64,000 nucleotides of DNA from Wolfiporia cocos (lineage: Eukaryota > Basidiomycota > Agaricomycetes > Polyporales > Phaeolaceae). The notes beneath the pieces are model-generated. The model saw only the letters and a program-made list of their open reading frames with translations, ran no database searches and was not told the DNA's origin. This document shows positions 31,128 through 44,761 of the stretch, piece after piece; the stretch's first letter is position 1; each line of letters starts with the position of its first letter. Position numbers and translations under genes: made by a program. The stretch is from NCBI GenBank assembly GCA_029448655.1, contig JACCLO010000001.1, positions 3,844,001 through 3,908,000 on the forward strand, read 5' to 3'.

Positions 31128-31238
31128 CTGGGCTGCGCCCACTCTAAGTTTTACTGGACTGGTGTTAGGGCCTGCGGCGACACTTAGGGTCTTCAAGCAA
31201 GGCCTAGTATCATGGTACGAGGGATCCGTGATACTCGC

Positions 31239-31760
31239 ATCCTGGCTGTTTTGTGTTAGACAGCGCATTAGCAACGTTTATATATTTACCCACGCAGCAA
31301 AATACTCAGAGTACTACTATAGCATCTGTATTGTAAAGTATCACTCTAGCTGCATCCATCGACAAGGCCGATACCAGTGGTGATGGCAGAGCGATCGCGA
31401 TATTGGCGCCGGAGTGGCCACTTGTAAATCAAAGTCCAATGACACCAAGATCAACACCTGTGGACAAGTTTCTAGGCGGGGTTGCCCGTCCCCAATTGTA
31501 GCCCCATTGACCCAAATACTCTGGGTCATCCCTCAATACGTTACGCCCTACTAACAAGTCACTCCCTAAGATGTAGCCAATGTCGGACAATACCAAAGGC
31601 TGTAACGTCGAAGGTAACTCGCGCAGACTAGCAGTGTGGTGCACGCAGCAGAGATGGAGTATAAGTGTATCACAGTACCTCTAGTGCCATGATGTATGCG
31701 TGGTGTGCCTAAGGACTTGAGTATAGTACACTCAGTGGTTGCCCTCAGTCTAGGTAGTTG
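31239..31760 (-). pseudogene. Possible protease fragment of an older retroelement
   Basis: On the minus strand, between about 31644 and 31429, a 71-codon frame contains SDIGYILGSDLL, which resembles the ILG region of a retropepsin. No catalytic DTG or other domain is visible nearby. The stretch continues 27019-27109 and 28828-28880, so it is part of the older sequence that three LTRs invaded. Confidence 0.3.
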
Positions 31761-33105
31761 TCACAGATTTATCTGGGGCTTACAGCATTTTACCTACAAT
31801 TATAGCAATTTATCCAGGATTTATACGTCTAACTACAAGTTATCTACGGGTTAACTCCCATTGCCACCACAACAAGTCCTTAACTGGGCTTATCCCTTAC
31901 ATCAGCGCTAAGTATGCTAGTCACATGGCTACACGTCATCGCATCATCATCGGTAACCCAACAGTCCGATATCCGCAATGCCTGCCTAGACTTAGCAACG
32001 TCATCACTACGTCACCGGTCTCGCCCGTAAGAGCTAGACCACCTACGTCATAAGGTCCTAGACCATAATGACATCACGAGCACGCCATGCTCGCGCAACC
32101 ATGGCATCATAGCATATTAATAGCCGCAAGGCTATATCGCTATTGGTCCAGCACCTGTGGACCTCCCTGGATCCCAGCACTTCGGAATCCCTGGGCTTCT
32201 GCCATCACGGCGTCGCCCAAACACCGGACCTAGCCTCGCGGCCTAGTCCAACACATGCCCTGGTAACCATCTGGTCCGGGCATAACACATGCCAACGACG
32301 TAATACCTTCGGGTCCGTCCAATGGCATAGCTGCCTCGGCGTCTCGCCTTGGTCAGCAATGCAAGGCCTGCCAATCGCCATTCTACTGCAAGGTACTGGC
32401 ATACTGACACAGACAAGCTGTGGGACTCACCAATACGCGATATGCTTGAGGGGCGATATAGAGCATAGGGGAGGGGCTTGCTGAGAGCAAAGGAAGTATG
32501 TGTGACTCGATGCAAATACAGAGAACAAGTCTGAAAATATCCGAAGGATAACCTCAGCTTATATACATGTTTAGGCAGCAGCCTCTATGGCCCTGCCCTA
32601 CAGTAAACGGTCTGTGTGCCATTCGGCAAAATACAGCTAAGTCCTGACTACCTAGTAGACCATGTGCGCCGGTAATGGCCGCACCAGTAAGAAATGAGGT
32701 GACTAAGACAGGTAAGCACTAATGACATAGCCCGGTCGGGATATGAGTCAGGATGTGCGTTGGGATGTGATAAACTATGGGGCCGAAGAACATAAGCGTT
32801 GTGACATATCCTGGTATTGGGAATTAGTAAGATGCGTGACTTCGGAGGTTAGTCTGCTGAGTAATAGTCGCGTACAATCGTGTTGTTGATGCGTTGTTAT
32901 GGACAGTGGACGTGTACCCGTGTTATGTACGTGTTGTTTATGCAGGTGTACGTGTAGTACGGGCGCTTAACAGCGTAACCGTAAATATGCTTGTAGAAAT
33001 ACCAGATAAATAGGTAAAAAAAAATATGGAAAAAATGGTAATATGTCCCAAAACTGTGACACATATGGCCTTTCCCTATACCCGGGCTGCGCCCACATTC
33101 TAACA
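31761..33105 (+). repeat. B-family LTR, truncated at its right end
   Basis: It starts TGTCACAGATTTATC and follows the B pattern. An A-like LTR splits it at 32405, and it stops near 33105 where an A-like fragment begins. No duplication can be checked because the end is lost. Confidence 0.7.
32405..33061 (-). repeat. Solo LTR, family A-like, nested in a B LTR
   Basis: 657 bp. Flanks are CATAC (32400-32404) and CATAT (33062-33066), one mismatch. It shares GTGGGACTCAC, AGAACAAGTCT and CTTATATACATG with the Gypsy-1 LTR in the same order and is clearly diverged from it. Confidence 0.8.
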
Positions 33106-33539
33106 ATAAACATATCACAAGCTTGCTGGCGACTTACTTGGATTGTTAGAAGTTGCTAGTGGGCCAGAACGAAGCTAGTCAAGTATAGAAGGGACTGGAC
33201 TAAACAACGAAGTGAATAGTTCTAAGGCAACTACGCCTTAGAGGTCAAGCTTATATACATGGGTTGCAACGACCAGTAATGGTCTGCCCTAAAGCTAGAC
33301 GGTCTGTGCGCAAGCCAGTAATGGCAAGCGCGTGCTTGTTTGGGCGCCAGGTAATGGGCGGCCCAATCATATATGTGCTTTGGACCGTAGGTCCATGTTT
33401 GTGCTTTGTGGCAACAAATGTTAGTCAGCAGGTCAGGTCCATTTGCCCGGACCGCTGATGTAAACCAGATTAGTAACGTGTCAAGACGCGTCTGGTTGTC
33501 ATGTGACCATGTAGGTCATGTGTACCTAACCTAGGCAAG
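33106..33539 (-). repeat. Fragment of an A-like LTR
   Basis: It contains the TATA stretch CTTATATACATG (about 33250) and other A-family words but lacks a proper start. It runs into the next LTR, and its tail resumes at 34410-34630. Confidence 0.55.
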
Positions 33540-33544
33540 GTTTG

Positions 33545-34404
33545 TGACACAGACTAACCGTGGGACTCACACTATAAGCCTATAAGCGACTTTAAGGGTT
33601 GCTGGGGCTTGGTGAGGAAGCTTAGAAAGCGCAGTAGAGTGATATGCAACTATGCGAATGCAGAGAACAAATCTAAGGTCTTAGCGCGCGGCTAAACCTT
33701 CTTATATACATGCTGTGTTTGGTTACTCGTCGAGGAGCCAAATATTGAGACGGTCTGTGCGCAGACATAACTAATACAGCTAAGTCGTAAACTACAATAG
33801 ACCATGTGCGCCGGTAATGGCCGCACCAGTGCACCAGTAAGAACGTTTGTTTGGGCCGTAGGTCCGTGTTGTGGAAGTGGCGGTAGCTACGTTAGTAAGC
33901 CATGCATGTGATTGATATATGCCGGTATCGGGATATGAGTAATAACAAGGCATTGGCATGTGATAACTAGCGGGCTGCTTATCCAATTGTGATGACATAG
34001 CCCGATATCGGGATATGAGTAAGGCGTGTGACACCGGAGGTTAGTCCGCTGAGTCATTGACGTGTACAAACGTGTTATGTACGTGTTATTATGACAGGTG
34101 GACGTATACCACGTTGTGTATGTTTGGTTTGGTTTGGTTTGGTGTACGTGTAGATCATGTGTACCTAACCTAGGCAAGGTTTGGGTGGCTTATAACTATA
34201 CAGTTATATGATCTGGTATCGTGGTAGAGCTTATCTAAGCTATTCTCACGGTCACGTGCTAATAAGCAATATTGTAGCCCCATAAGGGAACTATCATGTG
34301 ATGCCTAAGCGCCCGTGTAGCATGTGATAGTTAAGGCGTAAAATGCGAAATATAATCCCAGACACGAGTCTTTTAGGTATGAAGACTCGGTAAAATCTGT
34401 GACA
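33545..34404 (-). repeat. Chimeric LTR: A-family body with a different tail
   Basis: 860 bp with duplication GTTTG (33540-33544 and 34405-34409). Up to about 34153 it follows the Gypsy-1 LTR. From 34154 on it matches the LTR into which it is inserted, including a 29-bp block also present at 33516-33544. The perfect duplication around the chimera suggests that the mixed LTR existed before it inserted. Confidence 0.65.
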
Positions 34405-34758
34405 GTTTGGGTGGCTTATAACTATACAGTTATATGATCTGGTACCGTGGTAGAGCTTATCTAAGCTATTCTCACGGTCACGTGCAAATAAGCAATATTG
34501 TAGCCCCATAAGGGAACTGTCATGTGATGTTTAAGCGCCCATGTGGCATGTGATAGTTAAGGCGTAAAATGAGAAATATAATCCCAGACACAAGTCTTTT
34601 AGGTATAAAGACCCAGTAAAATCTGTGACACACCCATAAGGGAACTATCATGTGATGCTTAAGCGCCCGTGTGGCATGTGATAGGTAAGGCATAAAATGC
34701 GAAATATAATCCCAGACACGAGTCTTTTAGGTATGAAGACCCGGTAAAATCTGTGACA
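34179..34758. repeat. Tandem LTR tails, period 226 bp
   Basis: Copies start at 34179 and 34405, and a partial third runs 34631-34758. All end in AAAATCTGTGACA. The first two arise from the nested arrangement just described. The third adds a further copy of the last 128 bp. Confidence 0.75.
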
Positions 34759-35176
34759 TGTAGCATCCACATGTATATAACCTACTCGCTCTGAGGCTTA
34801 CACCTCAGAGTTGTCAATCTCACATTGGGGCGTGTCCCTGTCTACTTCATCTCCACATGCTTGTCTGTGACTGCGACTCCTCCCCCCCTCTGCCTTACTA
34901 GTCTGGGGTACAATCATCAGATAACCTCAATACTAGCTATAGGGTTTCCCTCAGAGATTAGGACAACGGCTGTGAGTGCGCCGATACACAGATGAGTATT
35001 CTGTGTCATACAGGCCGCTGAGTTATATTGTATGACTAGCATGTGTGTTAGCTAATAACCCTTAGTTATGAGATAACCTCTCGGCATCTCGGCATTGTTA
35101 AGCCATAGTTGTACGTGAAATGCCAGATAAATAGCAAAAAATACAGGAGAAATAGCAGTGTGTTCACTTTGTGACA
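34759..35176. repeat. Two facing LTR halves at the edge of the repeat block
   Basis: A plus-oriented LTR half runs to CTGTGTCA at 35008, with TATATAA near 34772. A minus-oriented tail (about 35009-35176) ends ACTTTGTGACA. This is the last clear retroelement sequence before the genes. Confidence 0.55.
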
Positions 35177-35784
35177 AGAGACTACCTGGGACATGTCTTA
35201 TATGACACATACTGTTGAGTATTTCTGCGTCAGGTGGCATAGGTACCAAATGGTTTTTTGTGTGGCAAATAATCTGTGACAGCCCCAGGCTAAGCGCTGA
35301 TATTGTGGCAACACACCCATGTGCCAAATGCATAAATCCTGGTAAAATGTCAATGAAATATAGATTCATGACAGACAACTGTTGCACTGTCATGCATTAT
35401 GCATAGCATTGGCCCTCTTTGCCTGTAACATGTTTTACACATAACAGTGCAGAGACAGTACATGATCCATGTACACACTACGAGAATGTGTTTTCTTGCA
35501 CAAGTGGATCAACTCTGTAGCTTTGCCTGGTTGTACATTAGCTACCACAGCATCCTCTACTCTGGAAAGCATTCATGAGCCAGTAACCTGGGTAGTGACC
35601 TCGTAGTATGAGCTCGGCATGACATTCCCAGTGCTCAAATTCTGTTCTTTCCTTCCCAAGAGAATATATTTTATGGCAGCAGTTGAAATACAGTAGCCCC
35701 CTATGCGGTGGGCATCTTGTCCGATACAGGCCTTCAAGATATCTTTGTCAATTATCTACGCCTTCGCACCCTGAAGCACCGAGG
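35177..35784. other. Boundary between repeat block and genes; no gene seen
   Basis: A last AATCTGTGACA word sits at 35271-35281. The rest, AT-rich, probably includes the 3' region of the THO1-like gene. No convincing frame lies on either strand. Confidence 0.4.
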
Positions 35785-36792
35785 TCAGCGAGCGTTCTGC
35801 CGCAGGTATGCAGGACGACCCACCACGATGGGCATCCCAAACCGCTCAGCGCGCTTCTTGCGCCGTTCAAGTTCCTCTGCATCGACGGCGTCCACGGGAA
35901 GCGCAGCACGCTTCTTGCCGCTCGTCGGGCTAGATTTAGAGGCGTCGGCGGCGGAGGGCGGGGCGATGCCAAAGCGTGCTGCGCGTGCGGCGAGTTTCTC
36001 GGGATCCTGCATGTCGTCAGCCTCGGAGCGCAGGACGTGGAAGCTGCGCACGTCGGTCAGAGCACTGGGTCCCTTTGCACCGGCAGCGCCGCCCGTCTTG
36101 TCCGCGGGCTTGGGTGTCTTGCCTTTTGGCACAGGTCCGGGCTTGGGCTCGACGAGCGCGATGCCGAAGCGTGCTGCACGGGCTTTGCGCCTGGCGAGCT
36201 CATCGTCCTCGGCGGACAGAGCGGGGGAGGCCTCGGGCGCGGACGGGGCGACGGAAGCCGTCGTGCTTGCCTGCACGGCGTCATATGGTGCCCTTGCGCC
36301 TGCGAGTGAGGTGCTCACCGGTTTGGAGAGAGGAGGAGAGGTGGCTTTCACCGATGACGAGGGCGCAGACGCGGGCGGGGCGCCCTGCGTGGGATCGGCG
36401 TCCGGGCTCCAGTCGAGGCTGTGGATGGCTGAGGTGAGTAGCGTGGGGGCGCGAGGATGCACGTACTCCTCCGGCGGTGCGAGCTGCAGAGCGGTCAGCG
36501 GCGAGCCGGGCGCGGGGGTGCATTACTCACCAGGTCGTCGGCGGGGTCGTTCTTGCTTCGCGGCGGATGCGGGGGTGTGTCCTTCGGGGGGGCGAACTGG
36601 GCGTCGTACACGGCGCAGGCGGCGGGGCTTGCGAGGACGCGGGCGATGAGGTCGGGCTTGGTGGACTTGCTGGGGACGGGGACGGCGGCGCGGGCGAGGA
36701 TGTGCTTGAGGTCGACGACCCTGAGGGCCCTTCTGGGGGACGGTGAGCGGGGGACAGGACGGGAGGGAGGGGACTCGCAGCTTGGACTCCAT
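35785..36792 (-). CDS. THO1: SAP-domain RNA-binding protein, THO1/SARNP-like
   Basis: Inferred exons 36792-36779, 36732-36531, 36483-36467 and 36418-35785 give 288 aa. The N-terminus (MESKL then [14 protein letters not shown]) is a SAP domain, about residues 4-40. Further on are low-complexity linkers and repeated basic motifs of the form [21 protein letters not shown] and KKRAERFGM. This is the layout of Tho1/SARNP, which binds RNA with the THO/TREX mRNA-export machinery in the nucleus. The first intron has to use a GC donor (GCGAGT) to join the start to the SAP domain in frame. The third exon is only 17 nt. Assignment is strong, exon 1 is moderate. A 313-codon frame on the other strand is a shadow of this GC-rich gene. 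Confidence 0.8.
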
Positions 36793-36926
36793 GGCGGGCG
36801 GAGGGAGGTGGCGGGGCACGTGGGCGGCAGGGTGCGGGCGGCAAGCCAATCGCATCTTGGATCGCGTCGGCGTCGACTCAGGCCAATCAGGAGGTGCAGC
36901 GGGTGGACCACTCAGAGGGCGACGAC
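36793..36926. promoter_or_regulatory. Divergent THO1/HAP2 promoter with two CCAAT boxes
   Basis: Only 134 bp separate the two start codons. The plus strand carries AGCCAATCGC (CCAAT at 36846-36850) and GGCCAATCAG (CCAAT at 36883-36887). The second is a full match to the sequence favoured by the CCAAT-binding complex, whose DNA-contacting subunit the right-hand gene encodes. No TATA box is evident. Confidence 0.65.
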
Positions 36927-38312
36927 ATGGATCCCGTCGATCAGCTGTTCAGCCCACACAGCTACAACTACACCCGTCAGTCCCCTCTCCGCCCCCCCCG
37001 CCCCGCTGACCCCGCCCCTCCAGCACACCCCCCGCCCCATCTCTACCAGCACTTCTACTCCCGCGCACAGTCCCCCCGCACGCCCCCCGCCCCGCTCCCC
37101 GACGCCCACCCGAACGTCTTCCTCCACCACCATGCCCCGCCCGACCCCCACCAGCAGGAGCACCGCGACCCCGAGCCCGTCGACCAGATCCACGACGACG
37201 CCCCCCTCGACGAGGAGCCCCTGTACGTCAACGCAAAGCAGTACTATCGCATCCTGAAGCGTCGTGTCGCCCGCGCCCGCCTCGAGGAGCTCCACCGTCT
37301 TTCGAAGCAGCGCAAGGTGAGTTTTCGCTTCGACTCGCCCCCATCGATCGGCGCTCTCCTCGTCCGCGACGCCCCCTTGCTTGATATCCAATTGCTCACA
37401 GCCCATTTCCAGCCGTACCTGCACGAGTCGCGGCACAAGCACGCGATGCGCCGCCCGCGCGGCCCTGGCGGGCGGTTCCTCACCGCGGACGAGATTGCTG
37501 CCCAAAAGGCGGCGCAGGGACAGACCCAGCCAGACCCGAGCGCATCTGTCTCAGGTGACGAGGACGATGACGCGGATGTGCCTGAAAAGGACAGCATGTC
37601 CGTCGATAGCCCCGTCGAGGCCAAGCCCGCATTTTCGCCCGTGCAAGCGCAGCCGCAAGCCGACAGCCAGCCTCAGTCTCAGAACCGCTCGATCCAGCAG
37701 CAGCAGACGCAGCAGCGTCCCCAGCCACAGCCTCAGACTCAAGCTCGCCCCTCTCTGCAAACGCAGCAGTCGCACCTGCAGCCGCAGCCGCAGCCGCAGA
37801 TGCAAGGCCACTCGCCGCTGCCTTCTCCCTCGCACACGCAGCCACAGATGCACCCGTCTCTTCAGTCGCCCTACGAGCACGCGCACCACGCTCTTCCTGT
37901 AGGACACAGCCAGGGGCCTATCAGTCTGATGAACGTCAACGTCGGGTACCACAACCTCGCGCACCCTGGAACACCGGCACCCCTCTCCCCGCACACGGGC
38001 CTGCCGGAGCACCTGCCGCGCCGCGATGCCCACGGACACACGCATGACCATACGCGCCATGGGCACGGACATCTTGGCAGCGCTTCTGGAGGGGCGCTGT
38101 CCGCCCAAAATGCGAGCTCGCCGATCAGCCTGCGCGCGCCGTACTCACAGATGCACACGCAGCAGAACTCGCAGCAGAACTCGCAGCAGCCCCAGATGCA
38201 CCATGTCCCTCATCCTCATGCACACGCTCGCCACCATGCATCTTTCCTCAACGGTGTCGAGCAGCTGTACCCTGGTGAGGGCGACGCGCGCGGCTATAGC
38301 TCGAGAAGATGA
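36927..38312 (+). CDS. HAP2: CCAAT-binding factor subunit HAP2 / NF-YA
   Basis: Exons 36927-37316 and 37413-38312 give 429 aa. The start is the first ATG (MDPVDQLF) because the longer frame upstream has only non-ATG starts. The conserved core lies at about residues 97-165. It has [15 protein letters not shown] with the basic helix that binds HAP3/HAP5, then [17 protein letters not shown], which contacts CCAAT. The remaining C-terminal half is rich in glutamine, proline and histidine (QQ runs at about 215-290 and near 395), as in activation regions. The single intron falls exactly between the two halves of the core. It is in phase, 96 nt long and has no stop codon. The protein acts in the nucleus as part of the HAP complex. 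Confidence 0.95.
   Translation: MDPVDQLFSPHSYNYTRQSPLRPPRPADPAPPAHPPPHLYQHFYSRAQSPRTPPAPLPDAHPNVFLHHHAPPDPHQQEHRDPEPVDQIHDDAPLDEEPLYVNAKQYYRILKRRVARARLEELHRLSKQRKVSFRFDSPPSIGALLVRDAPLLDIQLLTAHFQPYLHESRHKHAMRRPRGPGGRFLTADEIAAQKAAQGQTQPDPSASVSGDEDDDADVPEKDSMSVDSPVEAKPAFSPVQAQPQADSQPQSQNRSIQQQQTQQRPQPQPQTQARPSLQTQQSHLQPQPQPQMQGHSPLPSPSHTQPQMHPSLQSPYEHAHHALPVGHSQGPISLMNVNVGYHNLAHPGTPAPLSPHTGLPEHLPRRDAHGHTHDHTRHGHGHLGSASGGALSAQNASSPISLRAPYSQMHTQQNSQQNSQQPQMHHVPHPHAHARHHASFLNGVEQLYPGEGDARGYSSRR
37317..37412 (+). other. Phase-0, stop-free intron of HAP2
   Basis: It starts GTGAGT and ends TTTCCAG. Splicing joins KQRK directly to [10 protein letters not shown], as in all known NF-YA cores. Retention would add 32 residues without a frameshift, right between the subunit-binding and DNA-binding helices. 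Confidence 0.8.
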
Positions 38313-38611
38313 GATGTGGTTTCACAAGAGATGACGGTCGGCTGCGTCAAAAGATGATATCCTCGTGCTCTCTGTGCGCCGTTTACAAGTATGCTTGCCA
38401 CCACCAGATACGCTTCTCATCCTGCCTCTTCTGCTTTGCTTTGGAGATTTCACATCCTATTCCTTGACCTGTTAAGCCTCCGTCAAGCTTCTGCTTTTCT
38501 TTACTCAGCGCGTTTGCGAATCGTTTCTCCCACCTATGATTGCTATGCTTCACTCAAGCTGGCAACTTTTACGGCTTACAGTGTTACTTACACTTGAGAC
38601 CCGAAACAATG
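38313..38611. other. Convergent intergenic stretch
   Basis: This is the 3' region shared by HAP2 (+) and the next gene (-). T-rich and A-rich runs suit polyadenylation. Nothing else is seen. Confidence 0.5.
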
Positions 38612-39547
38612 TCACAACGGATCGATTTCCATTGCGTCGTCTATCTCCATCGGTGTGCCCGTATCCATATCAGCAACCGATATATCATCATCGAGCACCG
38701 CTGACGTCTCGTCATCCTCCACCTCCTGTATTCTCCCCGTCTCATAATCCTGTTCCTCGACAACGATCTCTTGTGGCTCGGAAGTGCTCGCAGGAATTAC
38801 GAGGGGCTTGAATAGAACAAGTGCCTTGCCTGCGGCATCTGGATCGGAACCAAAGTCATGGCTAGCAGAAAGTGGGTGCATGCTTTTGGACAGTCGGTTC
38901 ATGAGCGCAGGGGAGACCTTCAGATTCCCACCAGCCTCTAGTCTCAATGTCGACCGCTCGTCGTCGTCTTTTTCGGCGTCCGAGTCTTCTAGATCTGTAA
39001 TGACGATACCTGTGTGATGTTGAGATGGGGCGAAGGAAGAGAAAGTCAGATTTCACGCACGATCTTTCTCGATCTCGTACCACGACGGCACCTTCATCTG
39101 CACATCGTTCAGCTCGCGCAGTGTTTCGGGTGAGGTAGGCTCCTCGATAGAGCCCGGCAAGACCACCGCGGAGTTGGTGGCAGTGGCGGGCACGGACGGC
39201 GCCTGCCATGGCGGGCGCGTCTGTGCTTCCACCGCAGATGCGGGGCCACTCGACGCGCTCGAGGAAGTGGGAGAAGAGCTTTCCGAGTGGGTTTGATTGT
39301 ATGTGTGCGCGAGGCGGTCCACAGGCGTCCGCCCAGAGTGGGGATTCAGCGTGAGGCCAGCAAAGCCACGCTCGAGGTCACATCTGCGCCGCTTAGGGCG
39401 AGGTGCGATAGGTCTACTGGGGGTAGGAGCGCGCTGGGACGGGGAGAGCTCCTCGTCGTCGTCGTCGTCGAAGGGCTTGCGCTTGAGCGAGGGGGCGCGG
39501 AACCAGGGGTGCATGTCGACTGCGTACGTGGATGTCCAGGTCGCCAT
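38612..39547 (-). CDS. Unrecognised, probably nuclear protein
   Basis: Exons 39547-39061 and 39009-38612 give 294 aa, with a GTGCGT...CACACAG intron of 51 nt. The N-terminus (MATWTSTYAVDMHPWFRAP) is hydrophobic-aromatic. It is followed by a run of aspartates and a strongly basic stretch around RPKRRRCD (about 50-56) that would serve as a nuclear localisation signal. The middle is serine/proline-rich. The C-terminal half carries acidic patches and a DLEDSDAEKDDDE segment. A TATA-like ATATATAG lies about 70 bp upstream of the start. I do not recognise a domain. The splice junction is well supported by the reading frame. Confidence 0.65.
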
Positions 39548-39936
39548 GGCGGCTCACGGCGAGGGTGTAAGGATTAAAGGTGGGTAGCGAACGTAGATAG
39601 ATAAAAGCTAAGGAGGGATATATAGTACAGGACAGGCAGTAGATAACCATTCGGGAGACGCGACGAAAGTTCGAGTACACTCCCGCTTCTTTCTCGATCG
39701 GGCGTCTGGGCGCCACCACGGTGCATATTGTTCCACTCATCACAAGCTCAAGGCGACAGCGATGGCCATCGGGTACCGCCCTGCAAGCACACACCACTCC
39801 GCCCAATACAGCAGGAGCAAAGGATCGTTCCTCATACGCTCGCAGTGTTCCACGTGAAATCATATAAACATATGCGATAGCTGCCAACGTACAAGACTGC
39901 AGAGCAACGTCCCCACCAACGCCAGGAAGAAGACGT
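39548..39936. other. Intergenic region upstream of the nuclear protein gene
   Basis: It holds the downstream end of RPS18 and the promoter of the next minus-strand gene, with a TATA-like run near 39618-39625. No gene is seen. Confidence 0.5.
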
Positions 39937-40581
39937 CTAGCCACGCTTCTTCGACACACCGACTGTCTTTCCGCGACGGCCTTTCCAAAGACGAGTCAAA
40001 AGGCGAAACAGTCTGCGAAATAGCACCCAACTCACCGGTGGTCTTGGTGTGCTGACCCCTCACACGGAGGCCCCAGAAGTGTCGGAGACCACGGTGCGCG
40101 CGGATCTTCTTCAGCCGCTCAAGGTCGTCACGGAGTTTCGAGTCAACACCGTTGGACAGGGTCTGCGAGTTCTTGCCATCAACGATGTCGCGCTGCCTGT
40201 TCAAGAACCACGTCGGGATCTTGAACTGCGTAGGGTTCTGCATGATGGTAACGATACGCTCGAGCTCGTCCGAGTTGAGCTCGCCAGCACTGATGCCACC
40301 CACAAATCCGCGGATCAGTAAATGTACCAGCAAGGAAAGCACCAAACGCACCGCTTGTTCAAGTCAACATCCGCCTTTTTGCAAACAATGTTAGAGTAGC
40401 GGCGACCAACACCCTTGATCTCCGTCAGGGCGTACATAATCTTGCGCTTTCCATCAACGTTGGTGTTGAGGAGACGCAAGATGTGCTGTGGTACACTTAT
40501 AAGCCCGAGGGATCCCCGCGAGCTTGGACAGGCCTATCTTACCTGGAATTGTTGGTGGGCTTCCGGGACTACGAGAGACAT
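39937..40581 (-). CDS. RPS18: 40S ribosomal protein S18 (uS13)
   Basis: Exons 40581-40543, 40485-40352, 40289-40036 and 39980-39937 give 156 aa, about the usual length of eukaryotic S18. It begins [13 protein letters not shown] and runs through the family's conserved [28 protein letters not shown] and [23 protein letters not shown] to a [14 protein letters not shown] end. It sits in the head of the small subunit, contacting the ribosomal A and P site tRNAs. The four exons, the first only 13 codons, are separated by introns of 55-62 nt. It lies 445 bp downstream of ALA1 in the same direction. Confidence 0.96.
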
Positions 40582-41026
40582 TTTGACGGAGAGGCGGCCT
40601 GTCTGCAGTTGGGAGATAGTCAGCAAACGTTCGTACCTCATCCATCCCGCCAGCCTGCCATCCACCCTGCAATCTGCTCTACTCGACCTCCCGCCGCTCC
40701 CAGTCAACCTCCTCCATTCCTTGCAGTCGTCCGAGGCATCCTGGCTGGAATATAGACTCACCAGAGGCTTGTTTTCGGCGGTGGGGACGACGAGGGCGAG
40801 GGAACGACCAGCGTGCGGGATGCGCGGCTATCTCCGACAGCAAGCGCCCGACGAATTCTATTTTTCCATATTGGGTAATCGTTATGGGGCCTTGTGGGTG
40901 CTCCATGGGGGGCCGCTCGTAGCACGCTTCTGCAGGTGATAGGATGTTTGTACATTATTCAGTGGCATGTATACTACAAAGGGAAGCACATTTATGACGA
41001 CACAATATCCCCGAACCCCCTATCTA

Positions 41027-44612
<3,586 letters not shown>

Positions 44613-44761
44613 GCAAGAGTCACATCGATTGGCTTCCACTTGTGCTGCAGTGCACGTGACCGAGGACCTCCGATCGATCGAAAACACACTCGAGCGGCAC
44701 AGACTGGCCGCTTGCTAATCACTCTTGTCTTTCAACACCACTTCATTTCTCAACCTATACC
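44613..44761. promoter_or_regulatory. Divergent ALA1/REI1 promoter
   Basis: Only 149 bp separate the start codons of a tRNA synthetase gene and a 60S-biogenesis gene. No TATA box is evident on either strand. Shared control of two translation genes is plausible. Confidence 0.55.

Larger units (their letters stand above)
28881..31233 (+). repeat. Solo LTR, family E, outermost of a three-level nest
   Basis: Duplication CTCGC (28876-28880 and 31234-31238). Its own sequence is about 390 bp (28881-29169 plus 31133-31233). The last bases read GTGATA instead of GTGACA. It is split by 29170-31127. Confidence 0.88.

Noticed and set aside
31429..31644. A full retroviral protease gene
   Set aside because: Only an ILG-like region is visible, the catalytic DTG is missing, and no flanking domain is found. 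It is kept only as a low-confidence fragment.
14296..34758. The TGTCACAG...TGTGACA segments read as DNA transposons or MITEs with terminal inverted repeats
   Set aside because: They have TG...CA ends, 5-bp duplications, an internal TATA box with a set RNA-start spacing, adjacent PPTs and full Gypsy or TRIM elements with the same ends. All of these are LTR features.
34179..34758. 226-bp tandem repeats as a satellite or CRISPR-like array
   Set aside because: Only two and a half copies exist and each is an LTR tail. The nesting explains two of them. No regular short repeats with unique spacers are present.
35708..36649. 313-codon plus-strand frame opposite the THO1-like gene
   Set aside because: It is the GC-rich shadow of a gene with a SAP domain and conserved repeats on the other strand. 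It has no recognisable content.
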